64,000 nucleotides of DNA, taken from NCBI GenBank assembly GCA_036925085.1, contig JAUPFP010000026.1:3437058-3501057 (forward strand). Reading direction: 5' to 3'. This document shows, piece by piece, positions 22,928 to 35,309 of the stretch (position 1 is its first letter; the number at the start of each line of letters is the position of its first letter). Origin of the DNA: Brachycybe producta. Lineage: Eukaryota; Arthropoda; Diplopoda; Playtdesmida; Andrognathidae. The notes beneath the pieces were generated by a model that searched no databases, was not told the DNA's origin, and saw only the letters and a program-made list of their open reading frames with translations. Position numbers and translations under genes: made by a program.

Positions 22928-23437
22928 ATAGTTTTTATGAGAAACAGGCGAATTGCAAATATTTTATTTTGACTTGATCATTCAAGTTAACCTAAAATTT
23001 GCGGTGCTGTCCCAATAACAAGTTTGAAGTGAATTAAAAAGTTGTAAGAGCATTTTGCTTTCAGTTTATTATTATAAAATGTTAGGCTTACTGCCGAAAA
23101 ACTGAAGTATCTGGAATGATAGTGGTGTAACCACTTGGTTCAAATATTTTAAATTTTGTGAATTAACCTATTTTCTTTTTTAAAAAAAAATATGGGAACT
23201 TTGACGTCTTCTCTTTTCATTTATTATATGGCAGTGTATGTATCAAATTACTAAGTTAGATTCTATGTTAGGGATGGTTCACACCTGCTGAAAAAACAAG
23301 CAGAAAAAGGAAATAAAAATTGTTCAGTCATATTTTGGTTCTCCCACATTACAAAAAAAAACTGTTGAAGGGCATACTTGCATTTATAAAATGGGATAAA
23401 AAATAGGAGGATGAACTATCTGTCTTCTAATATTATA

Positions 23438-23962
23438 ATTTGCTAAGGGCTGACAAACCTTCCTTTCCTTTGGGCAGGAATGTTCTCGGAAACTACACTT
23501 CCTAGATTTGTGAAAAATAACCAGTATACACATGTGTTTAGATAGGCGTGTATACAGTAGTAGGCTTGTTAGTATGCTTCAATTTTCTTCCATTTACCTA
23601 ATTTTTGTGAAAAATCATCAAATTCCACCAGAACCCCATAACATAAAAGTTGGCAGCCAGGAGAGCTTGCTTTATTGCATCACGTTTTTTTCAAAGAATA
23701 AATTAAACCACGTGGGTTATGGTAGAGATCACTTTTGATCTCACAATTTACATTTGTAGCAAAATTTGGTTATGATGTTTGGCAGAGAAGTGCGAGAGAG
23801 GTCCTTGGTTAAAGTCCTGGCTGGAGTGTTTTGTGTATTATTTTTTTTCAATGCAAGGCAGGCTTATTTATACCATCATCAAGCAAAGTATTTACTCGAA
23901 ATGTTCTCAATCTGAGATGTTATGTAAAGACTATCATACCGGTCAAAGACGGGTTTTTGTTC
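23438..23962 (+). repeat. Interspersed repeat, copy 2 (possible SINE)
   Basis: Same-orientation counterpart of 1336-1868, ending in the shared 'gggttttngttcta' block. It differs by many substitutions and small indels, so the family is old. The B-box-like word is altered here ('ggttaaagtcctgg'). Confidence 0.5.
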
Positions 23963-24489
23963 TAGTATAGTATAATGCTACAGAAAGACGCCTTTCTATA
24001 TTAGCTGACAACAGGTAATTCAATGTGGCAAGAAGAAACAATTTGTCAGGCCATGTAAATAGAATAAAATTATTGAAATTGGATAAATTCTTTTTTTTAT
24101 AGTGGAATTTATTTTTCAGTATGTCTGAACCATCCTTAACAGTTAAGTGTTTTAATGTTCTGGACAAGTCTATTTGACTTTCAACTATTGAACTCACAAC
24201 TGACCAATTAGTGATGTCAAAACGAGACTTGTCACGTCACTTTTCCTTGTACACAGTTTTATAGAATGACAAGGATATTCGATAGTCATTCATTTACGAT
24301 CATTTGCCATAATTTTGGCGTCACGAATCAGTCTTAAGTCGTGAGGAATGTAGACTTGATCAGAATATAAAGTAGCTATTTTGAACTACCCTAACATAAT
24401 TAAATACTGTTGTTACTGTTTGCTGTAATTACTGTTGTTGCACTTGCAACGTTTGCCGTAACTATATAACAATAGGCTGTGTTACAATT

Positions 24490-24885
24490 AAGGGCGAGTG
24501 CAGACGACAGACAATGCTATAGGCAGTTTAGTCGGTCAGAATGAACAGTATGGCTTCTTACAGGGCAACGCACATGGCGGTCGACTAAATAGATGACCGA
24601 CAAAAAAGATGGGACATGTTTCATTTTTTCCATCGACACGATTGTCGGCGATGGGATGGAGATCCTCTACTCGGCCCTGGAAGCACGCACGAACTACTAA
24701 TTAGTCGGGCAGTTTACAGTTTTTACATAGTGCCTGCGCATGATGGCAGGCGTCCACGCACAAGCTCAACCACGTGTGCTCTTGCGTTATGTCGGCCTCA
24801 GACATCTGACGGACTGTCGGTCGTGTGTGCTGACACCACTACTATTCAGTCTGCCACCGTTTGCCTGTCGTCAGCACTCGCACTT
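24490..24885. mobile_element. MITE with GGGCGAGTGCAGACGACAG ends
   Basis: Left 'gggcgagtgcagacgacagac' pairs with right 'ttgcctgtcgtcagcactcg'. The interior is unusually GC-rich for this window and holds internal mirrored words around 'cgacagtccgtcag'. The plus-strand ORF 24616-24960 crosses the right end and is not a credible gene. Confidence 0.65.
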
Positions 24886-24960
24886 CACGAAGTAAATGTA
24901 ATATACTGTAGTAGGCCTACTGTACTTGTTCTACTACTGAGTTCACACCTGGAAAGTTAA

Positions 24961-26167
24961 ATGCATTTAAGAAATTTGCTTTATAAAATATATTTAATAT
25001 ATTTCAACAGAAAGTTAATGCTTAAAAAATGTTAACTGAGTTTAGTAATATAATGATTTTGTATTTTAATATGTTCGGATATTATTAATGAAATCAATTT
25101 TATTTTGTATATCTTTAACTGGACTCCCTTATTATTCAATAAAACATAATTAACTGAAATGCATTTAGCTGAAGTGTAAACTAGCTACTGTACATGATTG
25201 CATGACATCATTACGGCTGTGCTAGAACAGATTGCAATTTTCAATGGGTTTACATCTTGAGGTTCTCACAATGCATTTTGCATGCTGCAGTTGGACCTCT
25301 TCGTCTCTCTGTCACAGAGGACTGACTGGTTGAGGAGTAATTTATCAATTAACAAAATAGGCAGTAAATTTGTTAATACATACATTATTACTGCACATTT
25401 CGTTATTCCTCGATGCGATTAGTTTAACAAACTGGTTTTAATTCAAAACCAAGATTTCTCACAGGCAAATGTTCCTAGCACTAAAATTTCGTTTGCTGGG
25501 CACACTTGTTTTTAGATTTCTCTATTTACACATTCAGTACTTGTGTCACATTCGGCATATGATAATATTTAGGGTTACGTGCAGCTTTTCGTCTTCATTT
25601 AACTTCTTAGTCAATTTCGACATTATTCATTCCTTAAATTCTAGTTCCAGTTTATTCTCTTGCACTTTATTTTGTACTTAAGCAAAAACACTGGTGTTTT
25701 TTCTTAAGTTTGCTATGTTTTTTATATTTGAAGAAAATGTGTCATTTCATATATTATTTTGTAGTTTAGTTTTATAAGATTTTTATTTCTTTTTTATAAC
25801 TTTAAAAAACGAACTTATGTGAATATAGTATTGATATTTGGTGGTGGGTGTGGAGGAATTTAAGTGAAAAATGTACAAATCCTTTTTTTTTTTTATTCAG
25901 AAATGCCACAATTAACATAGGTATGTAAATTTAGAACCTTTTGTACGAATTATATTGATGATAGATAATTAAAATGTTTTTTTTTGTATATTATAGTTTG
26001 AAGATTGTTGTTACTACGAGCTTCCTATACAATGTAGATTTATATACAGACGCAAATGAAGCAAGTGTTACTAAAGATAAAGCCCAAGTAGTTACGGTAT
26101 GCAAAGCTAATGTAAAAATACAAGTTCCAACATTACAAGTGTAATTGCCAATTTTACTTTTTGACTC
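24961..26167. other. Intergenic, no gene seen
   Basis: AT-rich. The short ORF at 25469-25681 is hydrophobic but has no recognisable family feature or exon context. Confidence 0.45.
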
Positions 26168-26171
26168 TTAA

Positions 26172-27635
26172 GATGCTACATCACAAAATTACTTCGAAAA
26201 GTCTCCGTAATGAGTGCTAGCATCGACCCAATGTTAATGAAAAAGAAAAAAATGTTAAAGAAAAAATGTTAATTTATAAAATACACAGTCACGGCAAATA
26301 TGTTTATTTTTCATATTTTAAGTTTTCCAATATATTAAGTTTTCAAAGTGCAATGTGCACCTTAAATATATGCTGATCGAGTGATAGAATGACAAACAAA
26401 TTGGTAAGCGCTAGGGTGGCAGTGATTTAAATCATGATTTAAATCGTGATTTAAATCAATTGATTTTTTTTAAAAAAATCAAATGATTTTTTTAAAAAAT
26501 ATTCATATTCATTTAAACATTTAAATTATACAATAAATAGAAAACAGTTCCCAGCATTTTTCTTTATGTTTATAAAAATAAAGTCGGGATGGTAGTCCTT
26601 TTGTTAATGCATCATTTTTGGGAAGATAGATAGATATGCTTGAGGAAGTATCCCCAAATGACTGATGGAAATCATTATAGGGACACATTGATATAAATAG
26701 CAATAGTAATCTATTTAAGAGCCTCTGAGGTAAACTGTGTTAAGTCACCAAATCTATATTTTACATGAAGAGTAATTTGAAAGTTTTCCTCTTCATTGAA
26801 GGAATAGGACTTAACATGGTATAAAACCATTTAGCAGCCAATGTGTAAAACTGTGGACTTAACACTGTTCGCCACTGATAAAACTTGACAATCTGTTTAA
26901 AAACACGAATTTTATATCGTATGAAGATGTAAAAAATCGTGTTTTTTTTAAAAAAAAGTGACTTAACACATTTTAACTCTGAGACACTGATTTGCTCTGG
27001 GAACTGAAAAGGCTGCAAAGCTCGTGTTTATGTTCAGAAATCAGAATGTTAAATTAAAAGTGCTTGAAACTTATTATTTTCAAATTTGAATGTTTCTTAG
27101 CATTTTTTTCTTATTTTGCAATTATTTTACTAACAACTTAACAATTAACAATGTTATTATTACTCATTTTTGCAGATATCTTAAAAAAAATTATTTCACA
27201 TAAATAAAAAAAATCTGATTTGATTTTTTTAAAAAAAATCAAAAAAATTAGCCACCCTGGTAAGCGCAGTTATATTTTTAAAAACCATTTCAAAATCGCG
27301 AATTTCTAACTTATGTTAAACTCCATTGAGTAAGAAAAAAACATCCATTCAAATGCTCGTAAAAATAATTTTAAAAAAACACATAGCCACACGTGCTGAT
27401 TTCTTTCTGGTTTTTTAAAATTATTTTTATGTATTTTATGAGCATTTTAATGGATGTTTTCTGCTCTTTGAAAACTTAATATTTTACAACTTTAAATATA
27501 AAAAATATATTGCCGCCGAGACATTGTATTTTAAAAACTAACGTTTCTTCTTTAACATCGGATCTATGTACTCAATAGAAAAACGATGCTAGCGCTCTGC
27601 ACAAGGATTTTTTAAAGTAATTTTGTGATGATGTC
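26172..27635. mobile_element. Fold-back element, TTAA-flanked, copy 2, interrupted
   Basis: The left arm starts 'gatgctacatcacaaaattac' after TTAA (26168-26171) and the right arm ends near TTAA at 27636-27639, matching 17863-18646. The left part is split by an 848-bp MITE at 26412-27259; removing it and one duplication restores continuity with copy 1 ('acaaattggtaagcgcagtt'). Confidence 0.75.
26412..27259. mobile_element. hAT-type MITE nested in the fold-back, TSD GTAAGCGC
   Basis: Ends TAGGGTGGC / GCCACCCTG with 8-bp duplications GTAAGCGC at 26404-26411 and 27260-27267. It begins with a run of self-complementary 'gatttaaatca' words and ends with A/T blocks. The minus-strand ORFs inside have no known motif. 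Confidence 0.82.
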
Positions 27636-28064
27636 TTAAGATGATGATTTTCGTATAGTTGAGCCCCGGGCACGGGGGGGGGGGGGGGTGTATTATATTT
27701 CACATAAAAATCACTTTGGAAGTTTAAGAAAGCTTGGTAGACGCCACAGAGGTCACTGAAGCGATTTAAGGACCGGTATAATGGCCGCTGACATCGTTAA
27801 CACTATTGCCGTTTGCAAAGAATAGTTTTTAAATATTTCTAACATCGTAATTAAAACATAAGTTATGTCATGAATAAGATAACAAAATTAACTTTGATAA
27901 AGGCTCACAAGAGTAGAAGCCTGACTCAGTACCTCCTACAACTGTATTTCTCTAGCAGATCTATTTTTTTACGTTGGGTCGCTCACGAAAAAAAAAAGAT
28001 AACAATTCAATGGAAAATTTTTTTGTAAAGAACACAGACGAAAGGTTAGAAACACGGAATTCTT

Positions 28065-28070
28065 TTTATT
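28065..28070 (-). terminator. Poly(A) signal AATAAA of the GST gene
   Basis: AATAAA on the minus strand, about 30 bases downstream of the GST stop codon. Position and orientation fit 3'-end formation. Confidence 0.65.
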
Positions 28071-28098
28071 GATTCAAGAACAAGAAGAATATTTGGAA

Positions 28099-31000
28099 TT
28101 ATTGACCGCCGAATTTAGCCGATTTGTTGTTAAACGGATATTTTGCTGCTTCGGACGACTTTAAGAATGTTGCGATAGCCGGAAGTGCCTAAAGATATAT
28201 ATAAAAAAAAAAGATAAAATGTGGAAATGACAATCAAAATACTTATCATTTATCAGAATTACCGCAACGCGGGCTTTGTAGTCCTTGAGATTGGAAAATC
28301 CTTCCAAAACGTCTTCTTGGAGAGCCGTAATCAACTCGAGATAAGCATAAGCGATGAAGTCGGCATAAGTCACGCTATCGCCAACGATGAACTGTTGTTT
28401 GCCCAAATAGTTTGACAGAAGTTTCAGATCCTTTGGAAGGTTAGTCAAGAAACTGCTTTTCAGTTCATCCTACAATAAAAAAAGTGTTGCCATTGTTACA
28501 AATTATTTCATTGGCGAAAAACAATACTGTTATATAATAGTTTATTATTCAATAGCAGAACTATCCGTTGAAATAAAACTTAAGGTGTGACCATTACGTT
28601 TTTTTTTATACTTATAAATCGTGTTCCTGGCGCAGCGTTACCATCGCTACGTGTCTTCACGTGGCCATGCGCCCATTGAGTTATAACAGTTAATTGAGAG
28701 AATTTTCCGGTACAAGTACTGTATGTAGGTTTTCAAAAGTATTTATTAAACAAAACTAGTTGTCTTTTTGAAACTTGATTAATAGATTAAGCGAGGAAGT
28801 CTCTCGAAACTCTTTTTCGTGACAATCTTTGTTCGATAAACAATCGTTTTATGACAGTTTTAAAACGCCGATTTTTTGGTTTTTCCTGTTATTGGCGTTA
28901 TAGAACTGTCATAAAACGATTTTTTTCAGAATAGATCATCACAAAAAGGGTTTCTTCGCTTCATTTATGTGCTATTTTGATGAACGGTGGAACAGCAGTA
29001 GGAACAGTTGGAAGGTGACGTTTAGTTATTAGTTATATTTAGCTTGTTGCAGGGGTCTGCGCTCTAGACCTCCGGCAAGAAGCTAAATTTAACGAAACCT
29101 AACCTTCCGACTGTTCTGCCGTTCATAAAAAATAGCACCCCTCTTTATTTATTCATCAGGTCTCGAAAAGACAATGAGTTTTGTTTAATAAATGCTTGTA
29201 AAGATCTACATACTGGTACCGGTAAATTCGCTTCTTGAACGTAGCCACGTCCATAGAGATCTAAGACAGTGGACATGTGAATTCACGTGTAACTCCAATC
29301 TAGTAGCATCATTTGTAATTAATTCTAATAAAAAAACCTATTGGTCACACTTTAACTATTAGTTTATTCCTTCGCTTTCTCAAATACACACATGCCTGGC
29401 CATAACGTCTATTGACACAAGAGAGTTGTTCACAAACACACACACACACACACTATTGCCGTTACAACTTACAAACTTCGGGTTGTAGCAAAGGTGAGTG
29501 GCACTGCTTTTTAAATCAGACAGTTGGTTTTCCATCATGTCCACTTTAGCCTTCTCCTCTTCTGTCGAACCAACTTGAATTTGAAAGGCAAACAAAAATG
29601 TCAAAAATGAACACGTTAATTCATTAATAACACAAACAAAAAATGATTTCTTTGCGAGGAAAAAAGGGGGGGGATTGGTTTGGTATTTTTACTATACCTA
29701 GGTCGTGTTTACGAGCAACGTGGCGCAGAATGGCGCCACTCTGCGTCAACTTCAGGTCCCCATCAATGTAATATGGAAGCTAAAACGATAACAAAGTCAG
29801 AATTCCTGTCATTCAACTATCTATATCACGTTTAAATTTAAATTTCGTCGAATGAAAAAATCAGCTGCTTTTCAACTGCTTTTTTCCTTTTGCTAGATGA
29901 AAGTTTGTGACGTCGGCGGGGTTGACAAAAAATTACAATTGTAATTTAGTCTGATAAACTGACAGGGATGATAGCAACCGTTCTCAATTTTTTGTCAACC
30001 CTTCTGACGTCACACAAACTTCCTCTTAGTTTAGGTCGAAATTTTTATTTTCACTTACTAAGTACCTTTCATAATTAACAATACAGTAGAATGTCGATTA
30101 TCGGAACTAATGTCAGACATGAACAGTTTCGATAATCAAAAGTTCACATAAGTCGAACTCCCATTAAGACGCTACATTACAAAATTACCTCGAAAAATCG
30201 CGGCGGCAATATGTTTATTTTTCATATTTAAAGTTGTCCAATATTAAGTTTTCAAAGTGCAATGTGCACCTTAAATATATGCTGTCCGAGTGATAGAATG
30301 ACAAAAAATTCTTAAGTGTGGTTATATTTTTAAAAAACTATTTAAAAATCACGAATTTCTAACTCTTATGTAAAACTCCACTGAGTACGAGCTCGTAAGC
30401 AAAAAAAAAACCATTAAAAATACGTAAAAATAATTTTAAAAAACCATAAATAAACCACAGTGAAGCAAACACATTGGCGCACGTGCTGATTTTTTTAAAG
30501 CGGAGAAAAGTAAAAAAAAAAAATAGAGGTGGGACGAATCCTAAATTTTCTTGAATCCTAAAAGGTTCTCGAATCCCTTGAATCCTGTATTATTCATTAA
30601 GAAGATACAAATAAATGAAATAATATTAAATATTAAATTATTAATGAGAAAAAAGTGTGGCACTCAGGGTCGCCACAAAGCGATATTGGTAAGCCGGGTA
30701 CCACCGAATTGCAAAGAATCGCCGGTTTTTTTTTTGTTAGTGAACGCTTCTATTTTTACTTCACGTCAGTGGAGTTAAAACGAATTTTTCCAAAGTTGTT
30801 AAGTTATTTTTTAAAGGTTAGGATTCGAAAGATTCGAAAGACAAAAAAAAGGCGGCAAAGATTCGATTTTTCAAACCTCTTAATATTTTTCAAGATTCGA
30901 GGATTCGAATGGCCCATCACATGGCCCCCCTTGCAAAGAAACTTTTTTATTTCCATAAGTAATATTTCTATAAGATTAAGTAAAAAAGAAATTTGTTCCG

Positions 31001-33714
31001 ATAACCGACGCTCTACTGTACTTTTAAATTGACTTTTTTTTTTTGCTTTTAGTCTCGAATGTTTTACGAACATTTAAATTTTAAGTAAATGTTTACGTTA
31101 TGTAAGCAATACCACTCGCATAATATCTGGAAACTTCATTTTTTTAAAAAAAGGGCCTTCATCTAACAATTGGTTGTACATTGAACCTAATATCGGATTT
31201 TTAAACAATATCTTTCAAGTCATTTATAAAGAAATTGGGCGTTTTAGGAACGGAGAGGGGAGTTCAGCCACGATTAGTCCGTTCACTTGGGGTCCGGGGG
31301 GCCCTGCGGACTGACTAATGATGGCTTTTTCTGTGCTGAACATAAACATTTATGGTCCTCCAACAGTGGTTTCCAAACTAGTTTGCTTACGAAACAGTTT
31401 ATTTGAATAAATCGCGGCACACCTTGTAAAACTCACGGCATACCAGTGTAGCACACCCTCTGGGAACCACTGGCTGAGTGTGCACAAGGAAGCCTATTTA
31501 TAAGAGGACAGTTTTGTTTAATTTACTTCCCCCCCCCCAATAAAAGTTTAAATAATACTAGAGGTGGTTTGTACACAACAGGTGGTTTGTAATTTATTCA
31601 GGAAACCTGGGCAAAGCTCGAGTTCCCCACCAGGGTGGCCGCACCCCCCCCCCCCCCCAAACGATTTGTAAACGTTGCAAATACGTGACAACCATGGTCA
31701 ATGACGCACAAAAACGTCTCGTTCAGTTAGAAAAGCTTTGCAAAGTGTTTTTCTTTTACACAATGGGCATTTTTAATATGAATAAAAGTGCTGCCAGATG
31801 GGGTTGGGGGGATGTTCAGGTGGGGGTGTTTTTGCATCATCACTAGTCTTTGTCGTTATATTGATTGCTTCCACCGAGTTGGTGATACAACAAATGTTGC
31901 ATACATTATCGGAGTCAGAATATCGAGATGATTCAAAACTAGAGGTGGAACCAATCCTAAAAGGTTCTCGAATCCTTCATATAAGAATCGTATACTATTT
32001 TTACAAGATTCCCAGGATTCGAATGTCCCCTCTATCCCTAATTCTAACTATTACTATACATGTATCACAGCATTTCCCAGTTTTATTTCACTACGGAACC
32101 CTTTTTTAATCTTTAAAATATTACGGAACCCCACCCCCCCCCCCCCCCAATAGTACTTTTACATAATACTGTAGACGGAGTGAGAAAAATGTCAAATAAA
32201 AAAAAGTAGATATGGATAAAATGATAATTTAGGTTATCAGATTCACTTTACATTAATATTTTTAAAATTTTTTTAACTAATTTAATTAATTTTGGAATTG
32301 TGTTGGGATATCTGAAGATGGGCATGCTGTAACTACAATAAAAAATAATCCATAAGTGATAACTACGGAACCCTGTAAAGGACAGGCAAGATTTTTTTTT
32401 TTAAATCTCGAAATTTCGACTTTTTCCAAAATCTAGACATTTCGACTTTAATCTCTTTTATTGGGCCATGTTGTGCGCATAAAATTATTGCTGATATAAG
32501 AGGGTGCTAGCAATAATTTCATTATTAGAGTGTGGCGCGCGCAACATGGCAGCATAATTTCTGAAAAAAGTCGAAATGTAGAAATTTTTAAAAAAATCTT
32601 GCATGTCCTTTACAGGGCTCCGTAGATAACACTGTTTCGAAAACGCACAATAGATAAAACTGGGAAAGGTTGTCATGGTAACGATTTCCAATTTGTCCTT
32701 GAGATGCCAATTTTTCTTTTCGAAAATACGATCTACCGGTAGATGAAAAGCGTTGAGAATCCATAAAAAGGGGAGGGGGTTCTTTAGATAATAGACTGCG
32801 TTAAGGTATACCGCTTCAAATATGACATTCTTATAGCACAATGGCAACTTCTCCGCCTCCTACGCGAGCGCTCAACGTTACCATTGTGCTATAAAAAAAT
32901 GTCTTATCTGAAGGGGCATACCTTAACGTAGATACTAATCTAAAGAACACGATCTGCCCCCCCCCCGCATCCCCAAAAAAAACAAATTCTCAAAAAACCT
33001 ATGCTTATGAAAGAAATAAAGATAAAAATCGATAATTGAAGGCTCAATCAAAAATACAGGCAATTAGAAATCAGAACAAACAGAAGTTGGCTCCGTCCTT
33101 TTTATGACGAACGCAACTTTAATTGGTTGGTTATGTTGTCTGACGTCACATGCTCCGCCCTTTTCAACGTCGAACCACACAACAAACCAATTAGAAGTTG
33201 CCGGTTCGTCATAAAAAGGGCGGAGCCAACTTCTGTTCGTCACGATTTCTAATTGCCTGTATAAAAAATCGATATTATCGACCTTTCAAAAGATCGATCC
33301 AATATATCGCAACTGCGCGCATTGCTTTCACCCCCCCCCCCCAAAAAAAAAAAAATGTAGCCAATTAAAAATCAGAATTAGCAAATATTACGATAAATTA
33401 GTATAAATTATACGTTTGGAAAGTCGAGTCCGAGTTTCTCCTTTTCGTCGAACCAAGACGATCGGTCGAAATCGGGAGCTGGTCCACATTCGTAAACTTT
33501 GTCTTCGTATTCGGTACCAGTGTATGCATGGAGCAGTCTGATTGGGTGAGCCAACTAGAAACAATTTCGAAATTTGAGAACAAAGGGAACAGTTATTAAA
33601 TTAATTTTAATTAATCAGGCTAAAATTATAATACGGGAGGTTTTTCTTAATATTTCCCAATTAACCCCCTAGACTTACGCCACGAATTTTCCAATAACCG
33701 TGAACTGGAGCCAT
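28099..33714 (-). CDS. Mu-class glutathione S-transferase, six exons, complete
   Basis: Exons in transcript order: 33714-33679, 33554-33414, 29779-29698, 29573-29473, 28469-28263, 28188-28099 (TAA at 28101-28099). All have AG/GT borders and in-phase joins, giving 218 aa, the usual mu-class length. It starts MAPVHGYWKIRG (the mu-class active-site Tyr sits in GYWKIRG), then LAHPIRLLHAYTG, the glutathione-site segment LPYYIDGDLKLTQSGAILRH, the mu linker with EEEKAKVDMMENQ, and helical domain VGDSVTYADFIAYAYLE with its conserved Asp. It conjugates glutathione to electrophiles in the cytosol; cytosolic mu enzymes are dimers. The start ATG is at the only suitable in-frame site and is followed by a GTAAGT donor. 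A poly(A) signal AATAAA lies 29 bases past the stop. It converges with Mcr. Orthology within the mu class is not assigned. Confidence 0.95.
28700..29227. mobile_element. Fold-back element in GST intron 4
   Basis: The outer arms ('tttattaaacaaaact' and 'ccggta' words at about 28708-28770, mirrored at 29165-29225) enclose a second pair ('aatcgttttatgacagtt' / 'aactgtcataaaacgatt') and a third ('gaacggtggaacagcagtag' / 'ctgttctgccgttc'). The 0.5-kb block can fold on itself almost completely in the GST pre-mRNA. Confidence 0.7.
29894..30025. mobile_element. Short MITE in GST intron 2
   Basis: 'aagtttgtgacgtc' plus 'gggttgacaaaaaatt' on the left and 'aattttttgtcaaccc' plus 'gacgtcacacaaactt' on the right form ~40-bp terminal inverted repeats. 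Confidence 0.7.
30168..30510. mobile_element. Fold-back family, copy 3, one arm only
   Basis: After TTAA (30164-30167) the sequence follows the left arm of 17863-18646 ('gacgctacattacaaaatta', 'gtgcaatgtgcaccttaaat'), with an internal deletion near the start, and stops before the second arm, where a different MITE begins. Confidence 0.7.
30524..30920. mobile_element. MITE family with AGAGGTGGGAC ends, copy 2
   Basis: 'tagaggtgggacgaatccta' to 'aggattcgaatggcccatc', with the same central 'tgtggcactcagggtcgcca' block as in 19537-19918. Lies in GST intron 2. Confidence 0.7.
30921..32361. other. GST intron 2, mixed repeat debris
   Basis: Holds a possible 109-bp hAT MITE at 31364-31472 ('cagtggtttccaaac' / 'gggaaccactg'), homopolymer C runs near 31531, 31646 and 32132, and a short copy of the AGAGGTGGGAC family at 31940-32040. 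No exon-like frame was seen. Confidence 0.45.
32362..32637. mobile_element. Inverted-repeat MITE in GST intron 2
   Basis: Left 'actacggaaccctgtaaagg' and right 'cctttacagggctccgtag' pair, followed inward by 'gaaatttcgactttttcc' / 'aaaagtcgaaatgtag'. Confidence 0.7.
32772..32960. mobile_element. Second inverted-repeat MITE in GST intron 2
   Basis: 'gcgttaaggtatacc' and 'tatagcacaatggcaac' on the left are mirrored by 'gttaccattgtgctata' and 'ggcataccttaacgtag' on the right. The GC-rich centre contains 'cctacgcgagcgctc'. Confidence 0.7.
33056..33260. mobile_element. MITE of the ACAGGCAATTAGAAAT family, copy 2
   Basis: Same ends and inner blocks as 21637-21842 ('ggctccg...ctttttatgacga' arms). 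The target duplication is not clear here. Lies in GST intron 2, close to exon 2. Confidence 0.78.
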
Positions 33715-34550
33715 AATAACGATTGGAAAAATACAAAACTGATAAAACGTAAAAAAACAAAAATTGGTATTTCTGCGAACGACGGGACCAACAAGCGAGA
33801 AGGAATTACGAACGTTCTAGATTGCCAAGAGGATGTATTCGTTTAAATAGTGCCGGTTAGACCTTGACAACACAACACGCAATTCAATTCTTAGGAAAGA
33901 AAAAAATAACTGTCAGTCATTATTGCTGATTGTATATTATTGGTCCATGAGTCCTTGCCTATTTGCCAAATTTCAACAAAACAGACCACACCTCCGTTAC
34001 GGAAGCCCACTTGGGACAATCACAAGTGTAGACAACTTCAGAATTTCTTTGGCTCCGCCCTCTTATGAGCGTCATCAATTTCTAATTGGTTTGTTACTGG
34101 GTCTGATGTCACATTCCCCGTCTTTTTTATTTCTAATTGGGTGATATTTTGTCTGACGCTCATAAAAGGGTGGAGTCAAAGAAATTCTGAACCTGTCTAC
34201 AGATGTCTGTCTTGGGACATGTTCCTACACTGTCAAGTCTGTCATGTTCTTCCTCAATATTGGTGGTGTGTATCTAGCTGTTTGCTCACGAGGCGCAAAA
34301 ATCTTTAGTCTCTCCTAAAAATGTTTTTAGAATTGATATTAATTTCTCTCATGTAAACGTAGCGGTAATTGACAACAATGATAAAAATCCTCTTTTGACC
34401 CTCGTTGTCATGGTGGCCATTAGTTATCTCTCTCACAGTTTGAGCAAAGACAAAGAGAGTAAAGACAGAATAAGGAGATATACAGAAGGGAAACTGAGCA
34501 ATTAACTTGAGACAGAATTTTTCCGCCCCAGAATTTTAGTCGCTATTATA
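33715..34550. other. GST upstream flank with a MITE at 34027-34203
   Basis: No promoter element can be named with confidence. 'tagacaacttcagaatttct' and 'agaaattctgaacctgtcta' bound a ~175-bp MITE related to the ACAGGCAATTAGAAAT family (shared 'ggctccgccct' and 'tttctaattgg'). Confidence 0.5.
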
Positions 34551-35309
34551 TGGCAAGCCGTTTTACTTTTTATTCCTGAATTTCGGAGAATGATGAGACT
34601 TGTGTGTTGCTAATTCAATTCTGGATATCGAAAGTTGATTTTTAGATATCGGCGCCGTTTTACTTTTTATTCCTGATTTTCTGAGAATGATGAGACTTTT
34701 GTGTCCTAATTCAATTTTTGATATCGAAAGTTGAATTCTGGATATCGACACACGTCCTGACATTTGGTAGTGGCTTTTGGAGCACCACTTTTTAAGAGAG
34801 TGTCATTTTTTACTATTGAAATCCTACGAAGATGGAAATTACTCTCCCAGTGTTTTCAAAAGCGGCGGCCAGATAGCAGCACAATTTGTGATATCGAAAC
34901 ATGAATTCTGGATATCGAAAATTCAATTTTCGATATCGAAATTGAATGAATTTGTGCGCCGTTTTATTTTTTATTTTTGAATTTTGGAGACTGATGAACA
35001 AACTGAATTTTGGATATCGAAACCTAAATTCTGGATATCGAAAGTTGAATTCTGGATATCGACACATGTCCTGACATCTGGTGGTGGCTTTTCGAGCACC
35101 ACTTTTTAAGAGAGTGTCTATTTTTACTATAGAAATCCTATGAAGATGGAAATTACTCTCGTAGAGTTTCCAAAATCGGCGGCCAGATAGCAGCACAATT
35201 TGTGATATCGAAACATGAATTATGGATATCGAAACTTGAATTTTGGATATCGACACACAAGTCTCATCATTCTCCGAAATTCGGGAATAAAAAGTAAAAC
35301 GGCTTGCCA
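34551..35309. mobile_element. TA-flanked fold-back element rich in GATATC palindromes
   Basis: Ends TGGCAAGCCGTTTTAC / GTAAAACGGCTTGCCA with TA on both sides (34549-34550, 35310-35311) suggest a Tc1/mariner-type target. The ~55-bp ends include 'ttcggagaatgatgagact'. The interior has many 'ggatatcgaaa' units and direct repeats of a ~170-bp block ('gacatytggt.gtggcttttggagcaccac'). The 165-aa minus-strand frame is a by-product of these repeats. Confidence 0.75.

Noticed and set aside
24616-24960. 114-aa ORF in a GC-richer stretch
   Set aside because: It spans the interior and right end of a MITE with complementary termini; no protein motif.
28221-28415. Plus-strand 64-aa ORF
   Set aside because: Antisense to GST exon 5, which has clear family motifs and splice sites.
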